A stretch of 5,660 nucleotides of DNA from the NCBI GenBank assembly GCA_009704705.1, contig WLDR01000097.1:1-5660 (forward strand), read 5' to 3'. A program made the position numbers and the translations under genes. Position 1 is the first letter of the stretch. Each line of letters opens with the position of its first letter. Positions 1 through 5,660 of this stretch are shown piece after piece. The stretch comes from Actinomycetota bacterium. Lineage in GTDB: Bacteria > Actinomycetota > Actinomycetes > Actinomycetales > Microbacteriaceae. Below the pieces are notes generated by a model. That model did not search any database and had not been told where the DNA came from. It saw nothing but the letters and a program-made list of their open reading frames with translations.

Positions 1-779
1 GGAACGGGCTCGGGCGAACTCACGCCAATCTCGAGAAGTTCGTGGTTTGCGCCGGTCGACATCATCTTGATGCGCTGGCGCGGGGAGAGCTTGCCGTCAA
101 TGACGCGCACGTAGGTGACGACTCCGCGGTATGCGTCGTATACCGAGTCGAAGATCATGGCGCGGGCGGGAGCATTGGGGTCACCCACGGGTGGGGGGAC
201 GAGTTCGACGACGCGGTCGAGCAGCGCATCCACGCCGATGCCGGTTTTGCCCGACACACGCAGAACGTCTTCGGGCTTGCCACCAATGAGGTTTGCGAGC
301 TCTTTGGCGTACTTCTCTGGATCAGCAGCCGGCAGGTCGATTTTGTTGAGAACGGGGATGATCGTCAGATCGTTCTCCATAGCGAGATACAGGTTCGCCA
401 GTGTTTGCGCCTCTATACCTTGAGCGGCATCGACGAGCAAGATTGCGCCCTCGCAGGCTGCGAGTGACCGGCTCACTTCGTAGGTGAAGTCGACGTGCCC
501 GGGCGTATCAATCATGTTCAGCGCGAAGGTCTTGCCATCAACTTCCCAGGGCAAGCGCACGGCCTGCGACTTGATGGTGATTCCGCGCTCGCGCTCGATG
601 TCCATGCGATCGAGGTACTGGGCGCGCATCGACCGGTCATCCACAATGCCCGTGATTTGAAGCATGCGGTCGGCAAGGGTCGATTTGCCGTGGTCGATGT
701 GCGCAATGATGCAGAAATTTCGAATCTGCGTTGGACTCGTCGACGCGGGCTGCAACGGGGTAGAAGCTCGAGGTGACAT
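1..779 (-). CDS. lepA: Elongation factor 4 (LepA), N-terminal part; gene cut by the left window edge
   Basis: Ribosome-associated GTPase of the EF-G family, thought to act on stalled or mistranslocated ribosomes and in ribosome biogenesis. The window holds 259 codons of a family usually about 600 residues long. Visible GTPase motifs: G1 AHIDHGKST (residues 26-34), switch I RERGITI (63-69), G3 DTPGH (91-95), G4 NKID (145-148) and G5-like SGK (177-179). The start of the beta-barrel domain II follows (about 203-259). The ATG at 777-779 is the only sensible start, because an in-frame TAG lies three codons upstream (786-788). The 18-residue tail before IRNFCIIAHIDHGKST is normal for actinobacterial LepA. 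Purine-rich AGAAGG sits only 2 bases before the ATG and GGGAG 11 bases before it, so the ribosome-binding site is not ideal. It is divergent from rpsT. The rest of the protein lies outside the window. Identity is very secure. Confidence 0.97.
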   Translation of the reverse strand, partial: MSPRASTPLQPASTSPTQIRNFCIIAHIDHGKSTLADRMLQITGIVDDRSMRAQYLDRMDIERERGITIKSQAVRLPWEVDGKTFALNMIDTPGHVDFTYEVSRSLAACEGAILLVDAAQGIEAQTLANLYLAMENDLTIIPVLNKIDLPAADPEKYAKELANLIGGKPEDVLRVSGKTGIGVDALLDRVVELVPPPVGDPNAPARAMIFDSVYDAYRGVVTYVRVIDGKLSPRQRIKMMSTGANHELLEIGVSSPEPV

Positions 780-809
780 TACCTTCTAGTCTCCCACGGC
801 ACGGGTGCG

Positions 810-819
810 GGTTATAACC
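810..819. repeat. Perfect 10-bp palindrome in the lepA-rpsT divergent region
   Basis: GGTTATAACC equals its own reverse complement. It overlaps the predicted lepA -10 box and provides a TATAAC on both strands. It could be a dimeric repressor site, a bidirectional promoter core, or chance. No second copy or larger symmetric flank is visible, since the bases on either side do not pair. Confidence 0.5.
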
Positions 820-839
820 ACAGTCGGTATTGCTGATAC
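811..839 (-). promoter_or_regulatory. Putative lepA promoter
   Basis: On the minus strand TATAAC (811-816) matches a sigma-70-type -10 box in 5 of 6 bases. A weak -35-like GTATCA lies at 834-839 with 17 bases between them. Transcription would begin near 804, leaving a leader of about 25 bases before the lepA ATG. The -10 lies inside the perfect palindrome GGTTATAACC (810-819), so the same hexamer reads on the plus strand. The -35 is poor, so the assignment rests on the -10 and its position. Confidence 0.4.
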
Positions 840-875
840 AGTTGGAAGTCGGTTTGCGCGCGGTCCCACACCAGC

Positions 876-906
876 GCGACACGTCAGGCGAAGTCCCCTC
901 TAAACT
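876..906 (+). promoter_or_regulatory. Putative rpsT promoter
   Basis: GCGACA (876-881; 4 of 6 match to TTGACA) and TAAACT (901-906; 4 of 6 match to TATAAT) are separated by 19 bases on the plus strand. Transcription would begin near 913, giving a leader of about 38 bases that includes the AAAGG ribosome-binding site at 937-941. The spacing is long and the match partial, so this is a candidate only. The plus-strand TATAAC at 813-818 is an alternative that would give a leader of about 125 bases. Confidence 0.3.
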
Positions 907-950
907 CCGCGTGGCACTTCATATCCATACAAACGTAAAGGCTCGAATAA

Positions 951-1211
951 GTGGCAAACATCAAGTCGCAAATCAAGCGCATCGGAACCAACGAGAAGGC
1001 GCAGGAGCGCAACAAGGCTGTCAAGAGCGGGGTCAAGACCGCCGTTCGTGCAACCCGCACCGCTATCTCCGCCGGCGACAAGGCTCAGGCCGAAGCCGCC
1101 CTCAAGGTTGCAACGAAGAAGCTCGACAAGGCTGTGAGCAAGGGCGTTCTGCACAAGAACAACGCTGCGAACCGCAAGTCGGCTATCGCGAAGGCTGTCT
1201 CTAGCCTCTAG
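951..1211 (+). CDS. rpsT: 30S ribosomal protein S20
   Basis: Small primary-binding protein of the 30S subunit that contacts 16S rRNA. The product has 86 residues, the normal family length. It opens with the diagnostic MANIKSQIKRI and is rich in Lys, Arg and Ala throughout. It includes the conserved N-E-K-A-x-x-R-N segment (residues 14-21) and a C-terminal helix with NNAANRKS (69-76). The start is GTG at 951, supported by AAAGG at 937-941 with a 9-base spacer. The GTG is read as fMet, followed by Ala-Asn-Ile as in homologues. The stop is TAG at 1209-1211. It is the only plus-strand gene here, divergent from lepA and convergent with holA, and is followed 19 bases later by a strong terminator. 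This placement, rpsT opposite holA and next to lepA, is typical of actinobacteria. Identity is very secure. Confidence 0.98.
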   Translation: MANIKSQIKRIGTNEKAQERNKAVKSGVKTAVRATRTAISAGDKAQAEAALKVATKKLDKAVSKGVLHKNNAANRKSAIAKAVSSL

Positions 1212-1230
1212 GCAACACACGCTTTACAAC

Positions 1231-1260
1231 GAAACCCCGTCGGTTGTCCGGCGGGGTTTT
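1231..1260 (+). terminator. Intrinsic terminator after rpsT, possibly bidirectional
   Basis: A 12-bp stem (1232-1243 with 1248-1259, one G-T wobble) closes on the tetraloop TTGT (1244-1247). It ends in TTTT at 1257-1260. On the minus strand the same stem is followed by TTTCGTTGT, so it can also end holA transcripts, which stop 32 bases away at 1293. It lies in the 81-base gap between two convergent genes. The remainder of that gap (1261-1292) shows nothing else. Confidence 0.88.
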
Positions 1261-1292
1261 GTAATGGCTCGGCAGGTTTCTGAGTGGTTTGG

Positions 1293-2336
1293 TTATGCCC
1301 GGCCGTAATTCGCCACGACGGTGATCATGCGCTCGACAGCAAACACCGGATCGCGGGACGCACCCTTGACGTTTGCGTCTGCTTCGGCGATGGCGACGAT
1401 GGCACGACGGATGCCCTGCTCGTCCCACCCCGACTGAAGATCGCGTCGCGCGCGGTCGATTTGCCACGGCGCCGCGCCGAGTGGTCCGGCGAGTTCGTTC
1501 GAGCTGCGTCGTTCTCCCCACACCTTTGCCATCAACCGGAGCTTGCTCGCGAACGTGGCGACGATGGGCACGGGGTCGGCACCCGATTCAAGTGCGTGGC
1601 GAAGTGAGATGAGGGCGTCGCCGAGACGACCAGCCACTGCGAAGTCGGCAACCTTGAAGGCGGTGGTTTCAACGCGACCGCCGTAATACTGATCGACGAT
1701 TCGTTCGTCGATTGCACCGTCGGAGTCTGCGATCAGTTGCGCGCACGCGTTGGCGAGTTCGCTCGCACTGGATGAGAACGCCGACACAAGCGCACGTGTG
1801 GCTCCGGGGGTGATGGTGTTGCCCGCGCGCTTGAACTCGGCCAGACAGAAGTCATGCTTGTCGGAGTCGGATTTGATCTCGGCGCAGAGAACTTCGGTGG
1901 CGCCACCCACGCCGGAACGAATCTGGTCGAGAAGCTTCTTGCCGCGCACTCCCCCGCCATGTCGCAACACGAGCGTGGTGTCGGGGTCAGGCATTTCGAT
2001 GTATTTCAGTGCGTCCTCGAGAAATTCGTCATTGCATTTCTCTACGTTGCTGACACGAATCAGTCGCGGTTCGCCGAACAACGACGGGCTGGCGAGGGTC
2101 ATGAGTGTTCCGAATGCGTAGTCAGTGGCATCCACTTCGTGCACTTCAACGTTCGGATCTGCCGCACGCAGGTCGTCTCGAACGCTGGTGTTGACGCGGT
2201 CCGCGAGAAAGCCTTCGGGGCCGGTGACGAGCAGAATCGGGGCGGGTTTGGCCTGGTCCCACGCGACTGTCGGAATCGACGATTTCGGCTTGGCTGCAGT
2301 CTTCGCTGCCGCCTTCGGGGCCGGTTTCGTCGCCAT
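1293..2336 (-). CDS. holA: DNA polymerase III subunit delta (clamp-loader subunit)
   Basis: Delta subunit of the replicative clamp loader, which opens the beta sliding clamp and helps place it on primed DNA. The product has 347 residues, close to the usual 320-350. Residues 1-20 are an Ala/Lys/Pro-rich tail, probably disordered. The AAA+-like domain I begins at about 28 with the degenerate P-loop VTGPEGFLADR (37-47), which lacks the GK(S/T) of an active ATPase, as expected for delta. SLFGEPRLIRV (85-95) is the conserved strand after the clamp-binding region. YYGGRVETTAFKVADFA (217-233) opens domain III, and PWQIDRARRDL (290-300) with the later D-P-V-F-A-V-E-R stretch (329-336) forms the C-terminal helical collar. 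The ATG at 2334-2336 lies 9 bases after the comEC stop. The only ribosome-binding signal is a weak TAGG overlapping that stop, suggesting translational coupling. Identity is secure. Confidence 0.95.
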   Translation of the reverse strand: MATKPAPKAAAKTAAKPKSSIPTVAWDQAKPAPILLVTGPEGFLADRVNTSVRDDLRAADPNVEVHEVDATDYAFGTLMTLASPSLFGEPRLIRVSNVEKCNDEFLEDALKYIEMPDPDTTLVLRHGGGVRGKKLLDQIRSGVGGATEVLCAEIKSDSDKHDFCLAEFKRAGNTITPGATRALVSAFSSSASELANACAQLIADSDGAIDERIVDQYYGGRVETTAFKVADFAVAGRLGDALISLRHALESGADPVPIVATFASKLRLMAKVWGERRSSNELAGPLGAAPWQIDRARRDLQSGWDEQGIRRAIVAIAEADANVKGASRDPVFAVERMITVVANYGRA

Positions 2337-2345
2337 GAGGCGAGC

Positions 2346-4352
2346 CTACCGTTCGGTCCAGACTTCGAGCCGGTGACCAGTCGTGTCGGCCACGCGCCGA
2401 ACAAGCACCAACCCGTGCAGGTCAGTTCGAGCCACCGCCGTGCCCGACTGAGCGAGAATCCCGAGCGACCGATCGGTGGGATGCCCGTACCCGTTGTCGG
2501 CGCCAACCGACACCAGCGCAAGCCGCGCGCGCAGTTGCAAGTAAAGCCGGTCGTATTGATCGGCCGAGCCGTGATGCGCAACCTTGACTACCGTTGCGGG
2601 CCGGATCGCGGTGGATGAGAGCAGCGCGCGCTGAGCATCCTCATCAAGGTCGCCGAGGAAAATCGCACTCAGGGGCGGCTCGTTTGCATCGACTCTCGGC
2701 CACTCGGCCCGAATCACCAGCGAACCGGGATTACCGGTCTGCATGTCTGGGTGCCGGCTCGACGGCCACAGCGCCCGCCACCGAAAAACCTCGCCGTCAA
2801 GATTGCCGTGAACGCCGGCCTGACCCACAGACACGTCCGCGCCGTTCTGCTCCAGGTCTCGCACAATGGCCTCTTCTGACTCCTCAACGGGCTTGCCGAC
2901 AAGTGCCTGCGTAACGCGGCCGAGAACCACCTTGTACGCCCCGACGTGGTCTTGGTCATAGTGAGTGAGTACGAGAAGTTCGATGCGGTCGATTCCGAGA
3001 TCATCCAGACAGCGCCGAAGCAGGTCTTCATCGCGGCCGGTATCAATCAGCATCACAATGCGTGACTCGGCCGATGGCCGAACAACGAGTGCGTCACCTT
3101 GAGCGACATCACAGGCAGCGATGAGCCAGTCTTGCGGCATGCCGATTCGGCGCCACGATTGCGACACGACCGTTGTCGTGAGTGAAACGCCGAGCGTGAG
3201 AACGACGACGACAGCCGCGATTCTTCGACCGCGCGCCCAAATGAGCATGACAACGAGCGCACCAGAGAGAACGACCGAAATCAGCACCCCGGTTAGCCCG
3301 CCGGGCCATAACAATCGGGCGAAGGGCAGATGCGCACAGATGCTCGCAACGTTCGCAATCCATTGGGCCGGAATCCAGCACAACCAGGCAAGAAACATGC
3401 CGACCGGTTGTGAAATTGGCAAGACGAGCGCCGCCACAAGCCCGGTCACGGTTGCAATCGGAGCGGCCGGGGCAGCCAATACGTTCGCGACAATGCCGTA
3501 GGTGGGCAGTCCGGGAGCGAGTAGCGCAATCACGGGCTGGCACGCCAGTTCGGCGGCCAACGGAATCGCGATGACCGTCGCGAGCCAGCGCGGCATCCAG
3601 CGCTCGAGACGTTGTCCGATCGGCACGGCGAGCAACAACAGTGCCGCTGTCGCGAAGACAGAAAGCGTGAAGCCGATGTTGAGCGCCCATGTTGGGTCGA
3701 CGAGCAGCAACACAAACACGGCGATTCCGAGCACGGGAACACCGCGCGACGGATGCCCACTGCTCAACGCGACGAGAAGGATGATGGCCATCACCGTCGC
3801 GCGAATCACACTCGGCTGCGGGCCGACGACGATGACGAACAAGGCGAGGGCGGTCGAGGCGGCGAGGGCGCGCATCCACCGACCGCCGCCACACAGCGCC
3901 ACGACAGCAATCACGCCTGCCGTGATGACGGCGCAATTCGCGCCAGACACGGCAACGAGGTGAGTGAGCGAGACCACTTTCATGTCCGAGTCGAGGCCAG
4001 ATGAAACAAGAGACGTGTCGCCGACAGCGAGGCCGGGCACCAGCTGGTTGCCCATCGCGGGTAACGACGATGCCGCCTCGACCAGTCGAGCGCGCAGATC
4101 ACTCGCCCACGGAACATCGAACACCGGGGTCGATTCGAATCGAGGCCGGCCCAACGGCGCAACCGACCAGAGCCTGACAAATAGCCCGAAGACGACGAAA
4201 CCGGTAATGATGACCACTCCGCGAACCCGCGCAGACCGCGTCATTGTGAAGCCGGTCAACAGCGCGAATGCGCCGGCGACAAGACCCGCGACGACGAAGG
4301 GCAACTGACTCGACTCGTGCGTTTCGCGCATGAACGGAATCACGGCGGCCAA
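2346..4352 (-). CDS. comEC: ComEC/Rec2 competence protein (DNA channel with metallo-beta-lactamase-like domain)
   Basis: Inner-membrane protein that carries single-stranded DNA into the cytoplasm during transformation. From the TTG at 4350-4352 the product has 668 residues. Residues 17-62 hold two membrane helices. The competence domain runs from about 84 to 375, with ASDLRARL (83-90), THLVAVSGAN (130-139), PSVIRATVMA (180-189) and many hydrophobic helices. The C-terminal metallo-beta-lactamase-like domain (about 405-668) has CDVAQGDA (414-421), LIDTG (435-439), the metal motif HYDQDH (464-469), LGDLDED (566-572), VAHHGS (591-596) and GHPT (623-626). No N-terminal OB-fold region is apparent, which fits the short length. 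The start is doubtful: the frame stays open to 4454 and encodes a family-like helix before the TTG, but contains no ATG, GTG or TTG there. A CTG at 4398-4400 would overlap the comEA stop and give 684 residues. It probably shares a transcript with comEA and holA. Confidence 0.95.
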   Translation of the reverse strand: MAAVIPFMRETHESSQLPFVVAGLVAGAFALLTGFTMTRSARVRGVVIITGFVVFGLFVRLWSVAPLGRPRFESTPVFDVPWASDLRARLVEAASSLPAMGNQLVPGLAVGDTSLVSSGLDSDMKVVSLTHLVAVSGANCAVITAGVIAVVALCGGGRWMRALAASTALALFVIVVGPQPSVIRATVMAIILLVALSSGHPSRGVPVLGIAVFVLLLVDPTWALNIGFTLSVFATAALLLLAVPIGQRLERWMPRWLATVIAIPLAAELACQPVIALLAPGLPTYGIVANVLAAPAAPIATVTGLVAALVLPISQPVGMFLAWLCWIPAQWIANVASICAHLPFARLLWPGGLTGVLISVVLSGALVVMLIWARGRRIAAVVVVLTLGVSLTTTVVSQSWRRIGMPQDWLIAACDVAQGDALVVRPSAESRIVMLIDTGRDEDLLRRCLDDLGIDRIELLVLTHYDQDHVGAYKVVLGRVTQALVGKPVEESEEAIVRDLEQNGADVSVGQAGVHGNLDGEVFRWRALWPSSRHPDMQTGNPGSLVIRAEWPRVDANEPPLSAIFLGDLDEDAQRALLSSTAIRPATVVKVAHHGSADQYDRLYLQLRARLALVSVGADNGYGHPTDRSLGILAQSGTAVARTDLHGLVLVRRVADTTGHRLEVWTER

Positions 4353-4396
4353 TAGGGCCCACCCGATAGCTACCGGCAGGGCGAATCTCAGCGAGC

Positions 4397-5032
4397 TCAG
4401 GGAGTCACCAACGGTTGCAATTGCGAAAACAGCTTGTCGCCGATGCCGCCGACGTCAGCGAGTTGGTCGACACTGGTGAATCCGCCATTCGCGGTTCGCC
4501 AGTCGATGATGCGTTGCGCGAGTGTCGGGCCGATGCCGGGCAACGAGTCGAGTGTGGCGAGGTCTGCACGGCTCAAACTGATGAGGCCGGATGCTCCCCC
4601 ACTTGATCCTCCCGATGTCACTGTTTGGCAGCCGCTCGTCGCCTCGCCCTCGGGTTTACTCGGAACGATGAGTTGCTCACCGTCACTCAACGGTCGCGCG
4701 AGGTTGATGCCGCACTGATCCGCCGTCTCGAGCAGACCGCCGGCGGACATGATGGCGTCGATCACGCGTGACCCGGCGGGCACAAGGTAGATGCCTGGCT
4801 CGGTCACAGAACCGACAACGTGCACCCAGGTACCGTCATCGCCGAAACCGTCGAGTGATGCCGACGCCGAAGACCCAGCCGACTCCAGCCCCGGCCCAGG
4901 CGTGGGCCCAGGCGAAGGGCCCGGCGCAACCGTGCTCGACTGACCCCAGGGACCAATCATCGAGACGATGACCGAGACCGCGACGATGGCGAGCCCGAGA
5001 ACGATGAGAGAGCCGGTTCGCGGTGTGCGCAT
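4397..5032 (-). CDS. comEA: ComEA competence DNA receptor (SLBB plus helix-hairpin-helix)
   Basis: Membrane-anchored receptor that binds double-stranded DNA outside the membrane and passes it to ComEC. The product has 211 residues. A short basic N-terminus (MRTPRTG) precedes one membrane helix (about 8-27), giving an N-in, C-out anchor. A Pro/Gly linker (37-48) and Ser/Ala-rich spacer follow. The SLBB beta-grasp domain spans about 68-124 (WVHVVGSVTEPGIY and DGEQLIVPS). After a Gly/Ser linker (139-148) comes the DNA-binding double helix-hairpin-helix domain (150-211), with LPGIGPTLAQRII (164-176) and VGGIGDKLFSQL (194-205). Two cysteines, C107 and C135, are predicted to be extracellular and could pair. 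The ATG at 5030-5032 is the only ATG or GTG after an in-frame TAG (5042-5044). No Shine-Dalgarno is visible, but a TANNNT box sits 6 bases upstream, so the transcript may be leaderless. Identity is secure. Confidence 0.95.
   Translation of the reverse strand: MRTPRTGSLIVLGLAIVAVSVIVSMIGPWGQSSTVAPGPSPGPTPGPGLESAGSSASASLDGFGDDGTWVHVVGSVTEPGIYLVPAGSRVIDAIMSAGGLLETADQCGINLARPLSDGEQLIVPSKPEGEATSGCQTVTSGGSSGGASGLISLSRADLATLDSLPGIGPTLAQRIIDWRTANGGFTSVDQLADVGGIGDKLFSQLQPLVTP
4889..4925 (-). repeat. Short 12-base tandem repeat coding the ComEA Pro/Gly linker
   Basis: About three imperfect copies of a 12-base unit, with GGCCCAGGCG (plus-strand reading) occurring at 4893-4902 and 4905-4914 and a decayed third copy after it. 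In ComEA this gives PGPS-PGPT-PGPG (residues 37-48), a stiff spacer between the membrane helix and the extracellular domains. The period is a multiple of three, so gain or loss of a unit would change linker length without breaking the frame. Confidence 0.65.
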
Positions 5033-5038
5033 CCGCCG

Positions 5039-5069
5039 ACACTAGACCGCCGGAATCACGCGCCGTCAC
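5039..5069 (-). promoter_or_regulatory. Putative leaderless promoter of comEA-comEC-holA
   Basis: On the minus strand TAGTGT (5039-5044) fits the actinobacterial TANNNT -10 pattern and ends 6 bases before the comEA ATG. Transcription would therefore start at or next to the A of the start codon. A -35-like GTGACG (4 of 6 match to TTGACA) lies at 5064-5069, 19 bases upstream of it. There is no Shine-Dalgarno between the box and the ATG, which agrees with a leaderless message. The rest of the 100-base gap up to the leuS stop holds no other clear signal. Confidence 0.4.
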
Positions 5070-5132
5070 CGACGAGTCGCGCAGTGTGCGCAACCAATAC
5101 AGCCGCGCGTGCGAAGAACTAGACCGAAGCCG

Positions 5133-5660
5133 CTATTCGGCCGGCTTGGTCGTAATGCTCACAATCTTGGGCGCACGCACGATGACATTGACAACCTCGC
5201 GGCCGGCAAGCGTGCGAATCACGCCCGCAGTCTGCATGGCCATCGCTTCTAGTTCGGCCTCGCTCGCAGTCGGTGCAACATCGAACTTGTCGCGTACCTT
5301 CCCGTCCACCTGAACAACACAGGTCACGCTGTCTTGCACGAGCAACGCCGGGTCGGCGGCAGGCCAGACCACGCGAGACACGCACGGCGCGTGACCGAGC
5401 AGCTCCCACATGTCTTCGGCCGTGTACGGCGCGTAGACGTCGAGAATCATCGCGACAGTTTCGGCCGCTTCGCGAACAGCGGGGTCTCCCGCACCGGCAC
5501 CAGTGTCGATGACCTTGCGCGTGGCGTTCACCAGTTCCATGAGACGAGCAACGACGACGTTGAATTTGAAGCCTTCGATAAGCACGGGGGCATCGGCAAG
5601 AACACTGTGCGTGACACGACGTAGACCCTGATCGCCCGTTGCCGGGTCGACCCCCGCCAC
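5133..5660 (-). CDS. leuS: Leucyl-tRNA synthetase, C-terminal part; gene cut by the right window edge
   Basis: Attaches leucine to its tRNA in the cytoplasm. Only the last 175 codons are present, of a family usually about 830-970 residues long. The reading frame is open to position 5660, so the GTG there is an internal valine codon, not a start. The fragment covers the helical anticodon-binding domain: F-K-F-N-x-x-x-A-R-L-M-E-L-V-N (fragment residues 31-45) and YAPYTAEDMWELLGH (76-90), followed by VVWP (97-100). It then covers the small C-terminal tRNA-contact domain: VVQVDGKVRD (115-124), SEAELEAMA (133-141) and VNVIVRAPKIVSI (157-169). The stop is TAG at 5133-5135. The catalytic HIGH and KMSKS motifs and the editing domain lie outside the window. 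leuS just upstream of comEA is a recurrent actinobacterial order. A 100-base gap and a separate comEA promoter candidate suggest independent transcription, though read-through is possible because no strong terminator is visible. Confidence 0.96.
   Translation of the reverse strand: MAGVDPATGDQGLRRVTHSVLADAPVLIEGFKFNVVVARLMELVNATRKVIDTGAGAGDPAVREAAETVAMILDVYAPYTAEDMWELLGHAPCVSRVVWPAADPALLVQDSVTCVVQVDGKVRDKFDVAPTASEAELEAMAMQTAGVIRTLAGREVVNVIVRAPKIVSITTKPAE

Noticed and set aside
42..467. Plus-strand open frame of 141 codons
   Set aside because: It is antisense to lepA, whose frame shows every GTPase motif and runs unbroken to the window edge.
637..882. Minus-strand open frame of 81 codons crossing the lepA start
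   Set aside because: It is shifted relative to the lepA frame. The lepA frame has the P-loop, whereas this one gives Cys/His/Arg-rich sequence without homology features.
1854..2618. Long plus-strand open frame (254 codons) antisense to holA and the end of comEC
   Set aside because: It spans two well-supported minus-strand genes and shows no recognisable domain. Long antisense frames are expected in GC-rich DNA with biased codon use.
3109..3936. Long minus-strand open frame (275 codons) in another frame inside comEC
   Set aside because: Its translation is Arg/His/Ala-rich low-complexity sequence typical of an off-frame reading, while the comEC frame carries all the conserved motifs.
5127..5147. 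Possible terminator hairpin at the leuS stop (AAGCCG paired with CGGCTT)
   Set aside because: Only 6 bp of stem, a 9-base loop spanning the stop codon, and no T-run afterwards. Too weak to call.
5658..5660. GTG at the right edge as a start codon for the leuS fragment
   Set aside because: The frame is open to the edge and the fragment matches only the C-terminal third or less of LeuS, so the true start lies outside the window.
1..5660. Hidden mobile element, CRISPR array, tRNA or novel defence or biosynthetic system
   Set aside because: No inverted-repeat ends, direct-repeat arrays, tRNA-like cloverleaf or unassigned coding space were seen. The six genes fill nearly the whole window and form a known conserved gene order.

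Overview
This window looks like a conserved housekeeping block from a GC-rich actinobacterium. It is most likely a member of the Micrococcales, with Microbacteriaceae as my best guess. That placement rests on the gene order leuS-comEA-comEC-holA, then convergent rpsT and divergent lepA, on the codon use, and on protein style (for example the N-terminus of LepA and the Ala/Lys-rich tail of HolA). It is inference; no 16S or marker comparison was possible.

Layout from left to right. Positions 1-779 (minus strand) hold the first 259 codons of lepA (EF-4), which runs off the left edge. Positions 780-950 are a divergent regulatory region. Positions 951-1211 (plus strand) are rpsT, ribosomal protein S20, the only plus-strand gene, followed at 1231-1260 by a strong hairpin terminator. 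Positions 1293-2336 (minus) are holA, DNA polymerase III delta. Positions 2346-4352 or further right (minus) are comEC, the DNA-uptake channel protein. Positions 4397-5032 (minus) are comEA, the DNA receptor. Positions 5133-5660 (minus) are the last 175 codons of leuS, which runs off the right edge. No intergenic gap exceeds 300 bases.

comEA, comEC and holA are packed tightly enough to be one transcription unit: 9 bases separate comEC from holA, and the comEA stop lies beside or inside the real start of comEC. ComEA (a membrane-anchored double-stranded DNA receptor) and ComEC (channel plus nuclease-like domain) would act together in importing transforming DNA. HolA loads the sliding clamp at the replication fork. 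LepA and rpsT are translation genes, and leuS charges leucine tRNA.

I found no undescribed system, mobile element, CRISPR array or RNA gene. The points worth a second look are small. comEC seems to lack a normal start codon, and a CTG overlapping the comEA stop is a candidate. comEA looks leaderless. ComEC appears to lack the usual N-terminal OB-fold region and carries Ala in place of a highly conserved Gly in its DVGQGDA-type motif. The lepA-rpsT divergent region contains a perfect palindrome that forms a -10 box on both strands.
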